A stretch of 64,000 nucleotides of DNA from Euleptes europaea (GCF_029931775.1 NC_079315.1:114572274-114636273); one strand, 5' to 3'. Shown: positions 11,601 through 20,737, counted from the stretch's first letter. Numbers and translations are program-made. The notes: a model not told the origin generated them from the sequence alone.

Positions 11601-14600
11601 GGTACTAATAGTCTAATACAAAAGATCACCTTTACTGTACGGTAATAAGTTAGAACAGAAACAGTACACAACTCTATATGCAAAATTATCAAAAGTGTAT
11701 TACAATACAGTGGTTATAACAGTGAAGTGCAAACAAAAGCTTATAAACAACCTAAACCGAAATAAACATAGACATACAACAAAAACATATTTCTTCAATT
11801 GAGTCCAAATGGCTTCTAAAAATTGTGAAGTCTTATTTATAGTCCGTTAGAACTTGCATGTATCCTGATGCCCAGTTTTTTAAGGGTCAAGTGATTTCTT
11901 GATTCCTTGAAGGAGATGAATAAAGATGGAAAACGCAAGATACATAATTATAAGCTTCTATTAACTACACAATTGTTTTTAAAAAACGCAAAGCATCATA
12001 AATTACAGGCATATGTTTGGCTTTTAACAATGTTACCAAAGAACAGAACGGAAAAATACCTGCGTTTCTGGAGTTCTAGGGCGCCGAACTAGGGGCTGCA
12101 GCTTTCCTTGCAATTTGCACCTTTGCAATTTGCAAGACTTCCCCATTCCTCTATTCACCTGCTCTAAGTTGAAGCTTTGAATTAGGAAAACACCTGTGAT
12201 TTAACCAGTTAGAAAGTATTTGAAAATCCCTTGAGTAACTTAGTGACCTAAAGAAATTTGTCGAGGAAAGCTGCAGCCCATAGCCCTTAGTTTTAACATT
12301 GTTAAAAGCCAAATACATGACTGTAATTTATGATGCTTTGCGTTTTTTAAAAACAATTGTGTAGTTATACCTACGGAAGTCGGTTTCAAGTAGCCAGGTC
12401 AAGGTTGACTCAGCCTTCCATCCTTCCAAGGTCAGTCAAATGAGGACCCAAGCTTGCTGGGGGTAAAGGGAAGATGACTGGGGAAGGCACTGGCAAACCA
12501 CCCCGTAAACAAAGTCTGCCTAGTAAACGTCGGGATGTGACGTTACCCCATGGGTCAGGAATGAGCTGGTGCTTGCACAGGGGACCTTTACCTTTTTTAA
12601 ACCTGATATGCATAGCCCTAGTACAACCTCTGAACTCTCTTGCCTTGAAAACCCTACGGAGTTGCCACGAGTCAGCTTCAACGTGACCTCCCTTTCCACC
12701 ACCGGTTATAGCACATTTATCAAAACAAGCTAAAATATCACCCCCTTTTGAGAAAAGCAATTTTTGTTTTTGCCTTTGGCTCTGGCCAATTTCCTTGTTT
12801 CAAACAGTCATGCTTCAGCATGTTGAACCAGTGACCAGGACAGACCTATAATTGCTGGTGAAGAACAATCACGTGGTCTGTAACATGGCAAGATGCACAA
12901 AGCACCCCTGTGTGCTAGAAAGAGGATATGACCCTGGCTTGGCAAAGGATGAATAACTGAGGATGAATAACTAAGGAAGTTATTAAATGAACATAAATCT
13001 ATAGCAGAAAATGCCATCAAGTCACAGCCGACTTAGGACAGCCCTGTAGGGTTTTCAAGGCAAGAGATGTTCAGATGTGGCTTGCCATTGCCTGTTTCTG
13101 CAAAGCAACCTTGGACTTCCCTGGACTTCCCTTGGACTTCCCTGGAGGTGTCCCATCCAAGTTCTCATCAGGGCTGACCCTGCTTAGCTTCCAGGATCTG
13201 ATGAGATCAGGCTAGCCTGGCCAACATGGTCAGGGCAACGTAAATCCGTGTGTGCGTTAAGTGCTGTCAAGTCACTTCTGACTCATGGTGACCCTATGAA
13301 TCAAAGTCCTCCAAAATGTCCTATCTTTGACAGCCTTGCTCAGGTCTTGCATACTGAGGGCTGTGGCTTCCTTTACTGAGTCAATCCATCTCTTGTTGGG
13401 TCTTCCTCTTTTCTTGCTGCCCTCAACTTTTCCTAGCATGATGGTCTTTTCCAGTGACTCTTGTCTTCTCATAATGTGACCAAAATACGATAGCCTCAGT
13501 TTAGTCATTTTAGCTTCTAGGGTCAGTTCAGGCTTGATTTGATCTATAACCCACTGATTTGTTTTTTTGGCAGTCCAAGGAGAATCAAACCAGCTTTCAA
13601 TCGCCTTCCTACAAACGTAAAACTAGTCTTCCCCCAAAAGGTTTTTTTCTACGTGTAAACCAACAAGCAGGAATTTCAGATATCCCTGATCAACCACATT
13701 CAAATTCTCTGTGTTTCTGTTTTAATTTGTAGCATGCCTACTCCTGGGAAGGACGAACTTCATGAAATATTTTCCCTCAAAGACTCAGGTACGCAGCTAA
13801 ATATTTGTTATGCCGAATCCCTTTGATAAAGATGATTAGTGATGAATTAATTTCGTTAATTAAAGAAGTGTTTGAAGACTTTTGTTGCCATTGAATACGC
13901 TTGTTCTAAGTCGATATAGAACAGTACATACCGAAACAGTTTCTGTCCCTTAGCCTCTGAAGATTATTTTCACTCACAATTCTCAACGTTTGAAGGGAGC
14001 ATCATTAAAAGTCGGTTTGAGTCTCCCTTAAGTGATAGAGAAAGTCGGCATATAAAAACCAACTCTTCTTCTTCTTCTTCAGTGGTCATATATACAATTA
14101 CAATTATTATACATGTAAAAGGTGTGCTATACATGAAATACATGTAAAAGGTGTGCTATAAAGCAATAACCTTATATATTGTAGGGGCCGGGCCCGTTGT
14201 CACTTATTGTTGTATACTATGGATATTTCACCGTCGGAATTGGCTCACACAGAAGTCTTGTATTTCTAATGTTGTACGGATGTATACCATCAACCAAAGA
14301 TAAAGCGTATTGGCCCAGTGTTTTTATTTCTGTGTACACCACATAATAAATAGTTCTGGTTGAGTTTTTTCTCTCTCCCCCCCCCTTTTTTGTTGGAACC
14401 CTAGCTAGTAGCCATATACTGTCTTGTCCAGAAAAGGAGTTAAAAGCTACTTGACCCAACAGCTCAAGATGTTAACTTAAGGTAGGTCATTGGCAAAGTT
14501 AACTCATGGCTTTCGATCTCTGTGTTCAGGCCCGTCTTCTCGAACCTACGAGATTATCATGCTTTCCCTCTGTGGGAGCATCTTTGTCTTAGCTGTGGCC

Positions 14601-15824
14601 GCCTTTGTGCTGAAGGCTGTCAGGAAGCGAGTCCTCCGTTTTCAAAGGTGCAGTATTTGGGGGGAGAATCTGTGAGACCGTCTGTTGCTTTAAACCCAAA
14701 ACTGATAGCGGTGCTAACTCTGGATTTGGAAATTCTTGGTGGAGGGGGGCATTCTGATGTTCTAAGACGCTTTGAATTCCAACCGTGGGGAGAAAAGTGG
14801 GATATTTTCCTTTCCTTACCTTTATTGTTTATTGTTATTACTGTTGTTATTATGAATTTGTAATTTATTGCTGTTAGGGTTTTAAAGGCACAGAGGTTTT
14901 ATTGAGGGTGCAATAATTGTTTTTATGGATTACTCTGAGATTGTTTTATATGGTTGTAAGCTGTTCTGAGCCTGACTCGTTCAGGAAAGGGTGGCCTCAA
15001 AATCCAACAAATAAAGAAGATAAATATAAATAACTAAATAAATGCAATGGTAGGTGCACAGACTCCTGTGTGGGTTTCGCCTTTGGGCTCTCTATGCCAA
15101 CAGTTGCCAGCTCAATTAGGAAATACCTAGAGATTTTGGGGGTGCAGCCTGCTGAGGCCGGGGTTTGGGGAGGCGAGGGACCTCAGGGGGGTATAATGCT
15201 ATAGAGTTAGGGTTGCCAGGTTCCTCTTCGCCACCGGTGGGAGATTTTTGGGGCGGGGCCTGAGGAGGGCGGGGTTTGGGGAGGGGAGGGACTTCAGTGC
15301 CATAGAGTCCTATTGCCAAAGTGGCCATTTTCTCCAGGTGAACAGATCCCTATCGGCTGGAGATCAGCTGTAATAGCAGGAAATCTCCTGCTACTACTTG
15401 GTGGTTGGCAACCCTATATAGAGTCCACCCTCTAAAGCTGCCTTTTTCTCCAGGGGAACAGATCTTAATCATCTGGAGATCAATTGTAATAGAGGGGATC
15501 TCCAGGTGCCACCTGGAGGTTGGCAACCCTACCTGTGCCAGTGATAATTGGACCATCTTTCTGGCACAGAATTCAGCCTGCTAATTTTGCTTTTCTCTTT
15601 TCTTTTTCAGTCATGGTTATCCATGTAGCCTCATCAAAGATATTGATGCATCCGAAATGGGGATGGTGTGTATTACTGCCAAGCATCATGACGGTGACCA
15701 GATCCTCACAACTCAAGTGACTGGCCCACTATGTATAAGATACGTACCTGAGAAGGAAACTCCCCCTGTCGAATTTCTCACCCTTGAAGTAAAACCGGAA
15801 AGCAACGCAAGGCTTTCCTTGTAG
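4455..15824 (+). CDS. Unidentified single-pass membrane protein, C-terminal exons
   Basis: Five exons on the + strand (4455-4513 tentative, 9487-9582, 13733-13788, 14530-14647, 15611-15824) have GT..AG borders and matching phases (2, 2, 1, 2) and together give about 180 residues ending at TAG 15822-15824. The chain begins with a likely extracellular stretch carrying an N-glycosylation sequon (NIT). It then has a short linker ([12 protein letters not shown]) and one membrane span ([20 protein letters not shown]). A basic stop-transfer follows ([10 protein letters not shown]), then a cytoplasmic tail of about 75 residues. No start codon or signal peptide is visible, so upstream exons probably lie to the left of the window or within 1-4.4 kb. 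I do not recognise the family. Reading continuity across four introns argues for a real host gene. It sits on the side of IER3IP1 where SKOR2 would be expected, but it does not resemble SKOR2. Confidence 0.6.
4520..5320. other. No gene recognised
   Basis: AT-rich intron-like sequence of the unidentified gene. It holds a short (aat)n run near 4667 and open frames of under 71 codons without family resemblance. Confidence 0.5.
5325..5535 (-). repeat. tRNA-derived SINE (ggctcagtggcagagcat type)
   Basis: The minus strand has a tRNA-like head (ctcagtggcagagcatctg, B box ggttcaatctc) and ends in the 'cagcttcatgtgttc' tail. The same family recurs at 25.1, 40.0-40.5, 41.1, 44.1, 56.8 and 60.1 kb. Confidence 0.7.
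5595..5828 (-). repeat. 5S rRNA-derived SINE with BovB-like tail
   Basis: Its minus strand carries the 5S rRNA internal control region (agctaagc, ggttagtacttggatgggagac). The other end resembles the BovB 3' tail. It is a retroposon, not a 5S gene: the 5S similarity covers only the promoter part. Confidence 0.75.
5855..6095 (-). repeat. Older MIR/CORE-type SINE
   Basis: The minus strand has 'gggtgaccttgggcctgtcac' and a B-box-like 'gattcgaatcctc', with more divergence than the abundant CORE SINE of this window. An older CORE-SINE copy is the likeliest reading. Confidence 0.5.
6258..6512 (-). repeat. tRNA-derived CORE-type SINE
   Basis: This is the family seen at 2251-2492, again on the minus strand, from the agaagaagaag tail to 'gtggtgtagtggttaaga'. 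Confidence 0.7.
6515..7335. other. Low-repeat interval, no gene recognised
   Basis: Apparently single-copy sequence. An exon-like patch at 6651-6751 ends at ATTAG|gtaaga, but its phase does not join the exons on either side without a stop, so I do not call it coding. Confidence 0.5.
7335..7975. repeat. 5S-derived SINEs with a nested CORE-type SINE
   Basis: 5S-SINE text runs 7335-7450 and resumes at 7741 ('aatcagggccaaccctgcttagc'). It is split by a complete + strand CORE-type SINE at 7455-7740. A second, partial 5S-SINE copy follows at 7800-7970. Confidence 0.7.
8161..8266. repeat. Tetranucleotide microsatellite (GTAG/GATA/GAGA)
   Basis: Nine or so 'gtag' units pass into mixed 'gata' and 'gaga' units. 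Long minus-strand open frames here ([10 protein letters not shown]) are artefacts of the repeat. Confidence 0.95.
8570..8732. repeat. Compound tetranucleotide microsatellite (ATAG, ACAG, GGAT)
   Basis: (atag)n runs to about 8626, then (acag)n to 8656, a 20-bp spacer, and (ggat)n to 8731. The spacer 'aatgtttcttggctcccctt' also precedes the 8161 array, so the two arrays are probably copies of one repeat-bearing segment. Confidence 0.95.
8745..8915 (-). repeat. 5S-derived SINE fragment
   Basis: The BovB-like end 'aagtgctgtcaagctgcaac' leads into 'ccaagtaccaacccttcttagg', a diverged reverse complement of the 5S internal promoter. Confidence 0.6.
8925..9195 (+). repeat. tRNA-derived CORE-type SINE
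   Basis: It reads from 'ggactctgatctgcagaacc' through the 'gtgaccttgggctagtcac' core to 'cttcttcttcttct'. The A-box end is missing. Confidence 0.7.
9487..9582 (+). CDS. Exon, unidentified membrane protein
   Basis: It reads [16 protein letters not shown] through ETYFTVT and ends at AG|gtaatc in phase 2. An in-frame stop lies just upstream of the CCAG acceptor, so the exon cannot extend far left. The acceptor has a poor pyrimidine tract. Confidence 0.5.
9764..9960. repeat. Foldback repeat (gaagaagtgagctgtg type)
   Basis: Arm 'gagtccagtggcaccttaaagactaacaaaatttctggcagg' at about 9767-9809 is matched in reverse by 'cctgccagaaattttgttaatctttaaggtgctactggactc' at about 9866-9907. Together they form a near-perfect ~140-bp hairpin. 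Confidence 0.75.
10320..10697 (+). repeat. Penelope-like element fragment with hammerhead motif
   Basis: A ~370-bp AT-rich unit begins with a hammerhead-like core (10342-10389) and stops exactly where the end of a hAT-like MITE begins (10698, ACTACCTGGAGGTT). Penelope-like retroelements are the known carriers of such ribozymes in animal genomes. No reverse transcriptase is present, so the assignment rests on the motif and on the shared insertion site. Confidence 0.5.
10342..10389 (+). ncRNA. Hammerhead ribozyme candidate
   Basis: GGA (42-44) can pair with TCC (87-89) as stem I. CTGAAGA lies at 10345-10351. Stem II is AGAT..CCAC over GTGGATCT with a TGCT loop. GAAA is at 10375-10378. CGGCCG then gives a minimal stem III, and TA completes a GUA cleavage triplet. 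All conserved core positions are present. Stem I is short, as is common in Penelope-type copies. Confidence 0.6.
10698..10722. repeat. hAT-like MITE end
   Basis: Terminal 25 bp of the MITE (ACTACCTGGAGGTTGGCAACCT), left beside the Penelope-like unit. The other MITE half is not seen. Confidence 0.6.
11375..11580 (-). repeat. CR1 LINE 3' tail
   Basis: The minus strand ends in the CR1 tail ('gttggactagatgaccc...ctatgattcta'), interrupted by a short (aata)n run at 11431-11455. Confidence 0.8.
11583..11606. repeat. hAT-like MITE end
   Basis: AGTTGCCAACCTCCAGGTACT is the start of the MITE and stops at the recurrent insertion point (after AACCTCCAGGTACT, 11593-11606). Confidence 0.6.
11607..12372 (-). 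repeat. Foldback element next to MITE, Penelope-like candidate
   Basis: Inside it, 'acacaattgtttttaaaaaacgcaaagcatcataaatta' (about 11970-12008) is matched in reverse at about 12325-12363. Further inner arms are 'gctgcagctttcc' and 'ggaaagctgcagc'. The junction with the MITE is at the same point as six other insertions in the window. Confidence 0.45.
12390..12600 (+). repeat. Sauria-type SINE
   Basis: 'ggcaaaccaccccgtaaac', 'gtctgcctagtaaacgtcgg' and 'gtgcttgcacaggggacctttacc' match the Sauria SINE consensus as I remember it, with a BovB-related 3' end. A reverse partial copy lies at 19707-19797. Confidence 0.65.
12600..12700 (+). repeat. 5S-derived SINE tail fragment
   Basis: Only the BovB-like end ('cttgccttgaaaaccctacgg', 'gccacgagtcagcttcaacg') remains. 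Confidence 0.5.
13010..13240 (-). repeat. 5S-derived SINE
   Basis: From 'atgccatcaagtcacagccg' to 'gctagcctggcc', with 'cctggacttcc' triplicated inside. The 5S promoter reads on the minus strand. Confidence 0.7.
13243..13590 (-). repeat. BovB/RTE LINE 3' end
   Basis: The minus strand encodes [34 protein letters not shown] and [15 protein letters not shown]. The 3' end 'gactcatggtgaccctatgaa' lies at the left. Confidence 0.85.
13733..13788 (+). CDS. Exon, unidentified membrane protein
   Basis: The acceptor is tttaatttgtag and the donor is TCAG|gtacgc. The exon reads (S)[18 protein letters not shown] and changes phase from 2 to 1, matching both neighbours. Confidence 0.6.
14011..14083 (+). 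repeat. CORE-type SINE tail fragment
   Basis: Only the last 70 bp remain, from 'gtcggtttgagtctccctta' to 'cttcttcttcttc'. Confidence 0.6.
14530..14647 (+). CDS. Transmembrane exon, unidentified membrane protein
   Basis: It reads PSSRTYE, then an uncharged 20-residue span, then [11 protein letters not shown]. This is the classic pattern of a type I membrane segment followed by a basic cytoplasmic anchor. Borders are tgttcag|G and CAAAG|gtgcag; phase 1 in, phase 2 out. Confidence 0.65.
15117..15206. repeat. hAT-like MITE fragment
   Basis: Partial MITE text ('aggaaatacctagagattttg' onward) that is broken by the complete copy at 15209. Confidence 0.6.
15209..15415. mobile_element. hAT-like MITE with exact 8-bp target duplication
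   Basis: A 207-bp element with inverted ends TAGGGTTGCC and GGCAACCCTA is flanked by tatagagt on both sides. An 8-bp duplication plus a YAGGG terminus fits a non-autonomous hAT. This copy defines the element borders used for the others. Confidence 0.75.
15420..15533. repeat. hAT-like MITE fragment
   Basis: The right half of another copy, ending 'ccaggtgccacctggaggttggcaacccta'-like at 15532. Together with its neighbours it makes a cluster of three MITE copies in 420 bp. Confidence 0.6.
15611..15824 (+). CDS. Terminal coding exon, unidentified membrane protein
   Basis: A strong tctttttcag acceptor opens a 71-codon frame to TAG. It reads (S)[17 protein letters not shown] at the start and [15 protein letters not shown] near the end, a polar cytoplasmic tail with no second membrane span. 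Confidence 0.65.
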
Positions 15825-16002
15825 TTCGCCTCTTCTATTACGCCGTTTGACGTATCTCCCAAAGAGTCATTGGCTCAGACTTCATGCAACCTCACAGTCT
15901 TCACTTGTAAGGACAACATGGTTAGAGAGCTGAACTGGATCCATTATAATAAGCTGAAATTCAGCTGTTCCTTCACTTCCTGAGGCCAGCGTTGTGAAAG
16001 GA

Positions 16003-16212
16003 TAGGGTTGCCAACCTCCAGGTGGTGGATGGAGATCTCCCGCTATTACAACTGACCTCCAGGTGACAGAGATCAGTTCCCCTGGAGAAAAGGGCTGCTT
16101 GGGCAATTGGACTCTATGGCATTGAAGTTCCTCCCTTCTCCAAACCCCACCCTCATCAGGCTCCACCCCCAAAACCTCCAGGTGTTTCCCAACCCAGAGC
16201 TGGCAACCCTAT
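16003..16212. repeat. hAT-like MITE
   Basis: Full-length copy from 'tagggttgccaacctccagg' to 'gctggcaaccctat', in the 3' flank of the unidentified gene's last coding exon. Confidence 0.75.
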
Positions 16213-16387
16213 GAAAGGAAAATACAAACGTGAGCATCCAAACTGATGAGGCAGTTTCTTTTCTGTTTTGAAGGAGCCATCGTAATCTCCAACATCTCAA
16301 TATAGGTTATTCATAGTTCCACGTTTATGTTTGTATTTTGCTTGAAGAAATGTACAGGGAAATGTTGGCTGCTGTAGAATCTCTCGC

Positions 16388-16425
16388 AAAGGAGATCTAC
16401 CTACCCTTGTAGGTAGATCTCCTTT
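16388..16425. repeat. Perfect 16-bp hairpin
   Basis: Arms AAAGGAGATCTACCTA and TAGGTAGATCTCCTTT match without error around a 6-nt centre. It is not part of any repeat family I can see here. Confidence 0.8.
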
Positions 16426-16429
16426 AGAA

Positions 16430-17320
16430 ATGTAAATGTTTATTGTCTGGAGCTCACTTGGAAGATTCAAACACTTGCCAGGGCTTGACCTGTGGATCCT
16501 GGGTTGGCACATTCCCCCCCCCCCCATATTCTAACTGGCTTTTTATCAAATATTCCCACCAATGTACTCCTAACCTCCCTGGTTGTCTTCACAGGTTCTT
16601 CTCTGAGTCTAATTCCCACAAATTATTTATTATCCCATATGAGCCTGGCCTCCAATGAAAATATACGTAAGAAACTTTTCTCTGAGTGCTACAGCCTTCA
16701 GAGTTTAGGCAGGTGGCTGTGGAAACAGGGCCTTTTTGTGGTGGCTCCTTGCCTATAGGACGTCCTCCCTCTACAAGTCCATCCTCTTCATCCATTCTTT
16801 TCAGGATATGTACGATAACCGCCTTTATCAAATGCATAGGTATCTTTTGCTTGTTTTATTTATTTGTACATTAAATGTAGTATTTATTTTCACTCTTAAT
16901 TGCAAGCTGCCTTAGAGTGCTTTTTTAAGTAGGAAAGTCGGGTAACAATATAATCTCTTAAATAAACAGATAATAAAAAGAAATTCCATCGACTTTTTAA
17001 ACGTACTTTTCCACTTAAACTTAAAGCTGATAATGTCAGATCAGGAAGGAACTTAATCTGGATCTAGAAATTAATACTTATTGATCCAGATTCATATGTT
17101 ATATTCAAAACTGGAGTAAAAGTTCAATCGCGTTGAAAGTGTAACATGTCACTAAAAATGTAATTTGAGCAACACCCCCCCACCCCGTGACTGAAGCTTT
17201 AAATAGGCTACTGCATGCTTAGTTGTTTGGGTTAAATTATTCTTGGTTGTTTCTTTAAATTCGTATTTAAACTTTTATAGCCTGAGATTTCATTATGAAG
17301 TGTCGATTTTGAGTATATAC
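16430..17320. other. No gene recognised
   Basis: Contains a diverged LINE-like 3' fragment around 16650-16900 and AT-rich single-copy sequence. Confidence 0.4.
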
Positions 17321-17324
17321 GTTT

Positions 17325-17510
17325 ATGTGTGTGTGTTAAGTGCCATCAAGTTGCTTCCGACTCATGGCGACCCTATGAATCAATGTCCTCCAAAATGTCC
17401 TATCTTTGACAGCCTTGCTCAGATCTTGCAAACTGAGGGCTGTGGCTCCTTTTATTGAGTCCACCCATCTCTTGTTGGGTCTTCCTCTTTTCCTGCTGCC
17501 CTCTCAAACT
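17325..17510 (-). repeat. BovB/RTE LINE 3' end
   Basis: Starts with the tail 'ttaagtgccatcaagttgc' and 'gactcatggcgaccctatga', and ends after 'cttgttgggtcttcctctttt'. Confidence 0.8.
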
Positions 17511-17741
17511 GGGCTGTCTGGGCAGGTGGAAGACTAATCCCACCCACAGTTCCAACATGGATCACTGAAAATCATCTGCAAGGGGCCATTAACCCTAGCT
17601 GTGTCTTAGTTGCTAGTGGGAGGAAATCTCCATCTGGCTCAGGATCTTACCCCTCCTGGAAATATGTGTCCCTTTTCAGATGTGCACCTCCGGGGGCTCT
17701 ACCTGCAGTGAGAAAGACTGTTTTAAATATTTCTTAGAAGG

Positions 17742-17815
17742 GTTGCCACCCTCCAGGTGAGGTCTAGCGATCTCCCAGAAATGCAACTGATCTCCAGAAG
17801 ACAGATCAGGGCCAT
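17742..17815. repeat. hAT-like MITE fragment
   Basis: The left end of a MITE ('ttgccaccctccaggtgagg') runs into the foldback at 17829. Confidence 0.55.
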
Positions 17816-17828
17816 TCATGCCTGGGTG

Positions 17829-18096
17829 TTTCCTAGCGGTCACCCCATTGACTACTTCGGGGCTTTGTTTTGATTATGCATGCATTTTTTTGGCTGTCAG
17901 AGGTCGCCTCGCTCTCTCCCCACATTTCTGCGTATTTTGCCCACATTTTCTGGATTCATGTTTAGCCAGCATCCAGACAACACGGGGGAAATGCACAGAA
18001 ATGAGCGGGGAGAGTGAAGTAACTTCTGACGGTTGAAAAATGCATGCATAATCAAAACAAAGCCCTGAAGCAGTCAACAGAGAGACCGCAAGGAAT
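17829..18096. repeat. Foldback element
   Basis: 'ttcctagcggtc' and 'ggggctttgttttgattatgcatgcat' on the left are matched in reverse by 'atgcatgcataatcaaaacaaagccc' and 'gaccgcaaggaa' on the right. The arms span about 60 bp or more, with more complementarity inside ('ctctccccac', 'gcggggagag'). Confidence 0.7.
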
Positions 18097-18097
18097 A

Positions 18098-18475
18098 GGG
18101 TTGCCAACCTCCAGGTACTAGCTGGAGATTTCCTGCTATTACAACTTATCTCCAGCAAATAGAGATCAGTTCACTTGGAGAAAATGGCCGCTTTGGCCAT
18201 TGGACTCTATGGCATTGAAGCCCCTCCCCTTCCCAAACCCCACTCTCCTCAGGCTCCACCCCCAAAACCTCCTGTGGGTGGCAAAGAGGGACCTGGCAAC
18301 CCTAACAAGGAAACAGCCATGCATAAATGGCCCAGGTCCCCTGCTTTGGAGGGTGGACTTTATGGCCTTATAACCTGATAAGGTCACTCCCTCCCCTCCC
18401 CAAACCCCACCTTCCCCAGGCTCTTCCAACTGATCTATGGGAATTTCCCAATCTCGAGTTGGCAACCCTAAGTGT
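18098..18475. repeat. Two hAT-like MITE copies in tandem
   Basis: One full copy runs 18098-18304 and a second, partial copy to 18472. Both end in GGCAACCCTA. Confidence 0.7.
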
Positions 18476-18629
18476 TGATTATACGCTCAGAAACAACTTT
18501 TGTAAATATGCCAGCTATGCCATTTCGTGTGTGTGTAGGTCATAGTCCACACATGCCTTGCTGATGGCACTCAGTTTAAAGATTAATAAAGAAGTCAGCA
18601 TGGGAAGCTTAAGGACCAAGACGCAGGCA

Positions 18630-19147
18630 TTTGAAGGGCTGTCATATAGTGGATGGAGCAGAGTTGTTTTCTGTTGCCCCAGAAGGCCGGACCAGAACCA
18701 ACAGGTTGAAATTAAATCAAAAGCGTTTTCGGCTAACATTAGGAAGAAATTTCTGACAGTTTGAGATGTTCCTCAGTGGAACAGGCTTCCTCGGGAGGTG
18801 GTGGGCTCTCCTTCTTTGGAGGTTTTTAAGCAGAGACTAGATGGCCATCTGTCAGCAGTGCTGATTCTGTGAACTTAGGCAGATCGTGAGAGGGAGGGCA
18901 GGAAGGAATGAGTCAGCGCTTGGATCTCGTGGCCCTTTCTGACATGCCCAGGGTAAAGTCGATCGCCACTTTGGGGTCAGTAAGCAAATTTCCTCCAGGC
19001 CAGATTGGCCAGGGATCCTGAAGTTCTTTGCCTTCCTCTGGGCATGGAGCACTGGGGGAGTGGAAGGGAGGTAGTTGTGAATTTCCTGTGTTGTGCAGGG
19101 AGTTGGACTAAATGACCCTTGAGGTCCCTTCCAGCTCTATGTTTCTA
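18630..19147 (+). repeat. CR1 LINE 3' region
   Basis: Begins in the 'gaagggctgtcatatag' part of ORF2 and ends with 'gactaaatgaccc...ctctatgtttcta'. An extra ~120 bp at about 18900-19040 is a longer 3' UTR form. Confidence 0.8.
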
Positions 19148-19299
19148 AAAAGGTTAAAGTTTTAAGCAGGCTGGGAGAGTAGGTGGACATGTGAAGGAAC
19201 AGATTGTGCTGGCAATGGACACCAAGGGACCCATCTAGATCTTTTAGGGGGGCAAAGTACTCAGTCATTCTAGTCTAAACTCTGTAATGCTCTGTGCTG

Positions 19300-19608
19300 A
19301 ACCAGCGTGGTGTAGTGGTTAACAGCGGTGGTTTGGAGTGGTGGACTCTGATCTGGAGAACCGGGTTTGATTCCCCACTTCTCCACATGAGCGGCAGAGG
19401 CTAATCTGATGAACTGGATTTGTTTCCCCACTCCTCCACACGAAGCCAGCTGGGTGACCTTGGGCTAGTCACAGTTCTCTTAGAGCTCTCTCAGCCCTAC
19501 CTACCTCACAGGGTGTCTGTTGTGGAGAGGGGAAAGGAAGGGGATTGTAAGTCAGTTTGAGTCTCCCTTAAGTGGTAGAGAAAGTCGGCATATCAAAACC
19601 AATTCTTC
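19300..19608 (+). repeat. tRNA-derived CORE-type SINE, full length
   Basis: Complete copy from the A box 'gtggtgtagtggttaacag' through the B box 'gggtttgattcccc' and the core to 'ccaattcttctt'. Confidence 0.8.
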
Positions 19609-19706
19609 TTCACTGAGATTCAAAGCAGATTACAAAACAGAAAACAATGCAATGAGAGAGCTGAGAGCTCAACACATCCCATAAACAATACAATAGGAGT
19701 AAAAAG

Positions 19707-19797
19707 GTCAAGGTCAAGGTCCCCTGTGCAAGCACCGGGTCATTCCTGACCCATGGGGTGACGTCACATCCCGACGTTTACTAGGCAGACTAGTACC
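19707..19797 (-). repeat. Sauria-type SINE fragment
   Basis: Reverse complement of the 12390-12600 tail ('ggtcccctgtgcaagcacc', 'gacgtcacatcccgacg'). Confidence 0.65.
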
Positions 19798-19799
19798 AT

Positions 19800-20440
19800 T
19801 TATTCATTTATTTTCTTGCCTTCTGTGCCAGAAATACCTAAATCAGAAAGAATTCGTTCCGACCACAACAAGAAAATAAAATGAAGATCTATGCGATGCC
19901 CTGTGTATAGCACAGGACCCCGGGAGATCCTGCTTCAAATCCCTATTCAGTAACAAAGATGTTGAGCCAGACACTCTATTCTACGAGGATAAAAATGGAT
20001 CATATTATCTGTTTTGATAAAATCGCTAAAAAGTACATTATCTATTCTTCCCCACGCGCGGGCCCCAGTTCCAAAGCTGAGCGCTCCAGATAGACCACAT
20101 ACCTGTCCATCTTTCCCCCTGATATATACACATTTATATCTCATTTACGCTAATGGGATTCACACATGTGTATCGAGGGAAACAAATATTACTTAGCTCT
20201 GTCATCCTTTATGACGCTCAGACTCAATCGCTTAAAGTAGGGTCTCTTTGCACCGATGCTCCTGAGAAAGAGGAGGGAGGGAGCATTTATGTACTGTATT
20301 GCAGTACTTGGGAAATCTAAACGTGACAGAAAACCCAGGGCCGCCACTGAAAATGTCGCCTTGTGACGAATCCCCAACTTCTGTGATGTCTAGAGCAAGG
20401 TACCTCCATTTCATGGTGACATTAACCAGTACACAGGGTT
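19800..20440. other. No gene recognised
   Basis: Apparently single-copy sequence with short unrelated open frames. Confidence 0.4.
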
Positions 20441-20504
20441 GTCTATTGTTATTGTTATTATTATTACTACTACTATTACTACTACACGGCCTTCAATTTT
20501 CAGG

Positions 20505-20610
20505 ATCTGAGCAGGGCTGTCAAAGATAGGACATTTTGGAGGACTTTCATTCATAGGGTCGCCATGAGTCGGAAGCGACTTGACGGCACTTAACTCACAC
20601 ACACACCTAC
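20505..20610 (+). repeat. BovB/RTE LINE extreme 3' end
   Basis: 'gctgtcaaagataggacatt', 'gccatgagtcggaagcgact' and 'gacggcacttaac' are the last ~90 bp of BovB, followed by (ac)n. It is the only clear + strand BovB end in the window. Confidence 0.8.
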
Positions 20611-20654
20611 TACTACTACTAGGACGACTATGATGACGACAACAACTACTACTA

Positions 20655-20737
20655 CAGTGTGGCATAGTGGTTAAGAGCAGCGGACTCTAATCTGGTGAAC
20701 TGGGTATGATTCCCCACTCCTCCACAGGAGTGGCGGA
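20655..20737 (+). repeat. CORE-type SINE 5' fragment
   Basis: The A and B boxes are present up to 'cacaggagtggcgga'. The rest is missing where the MITE at 20738 begins. Confidence 0.6.
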
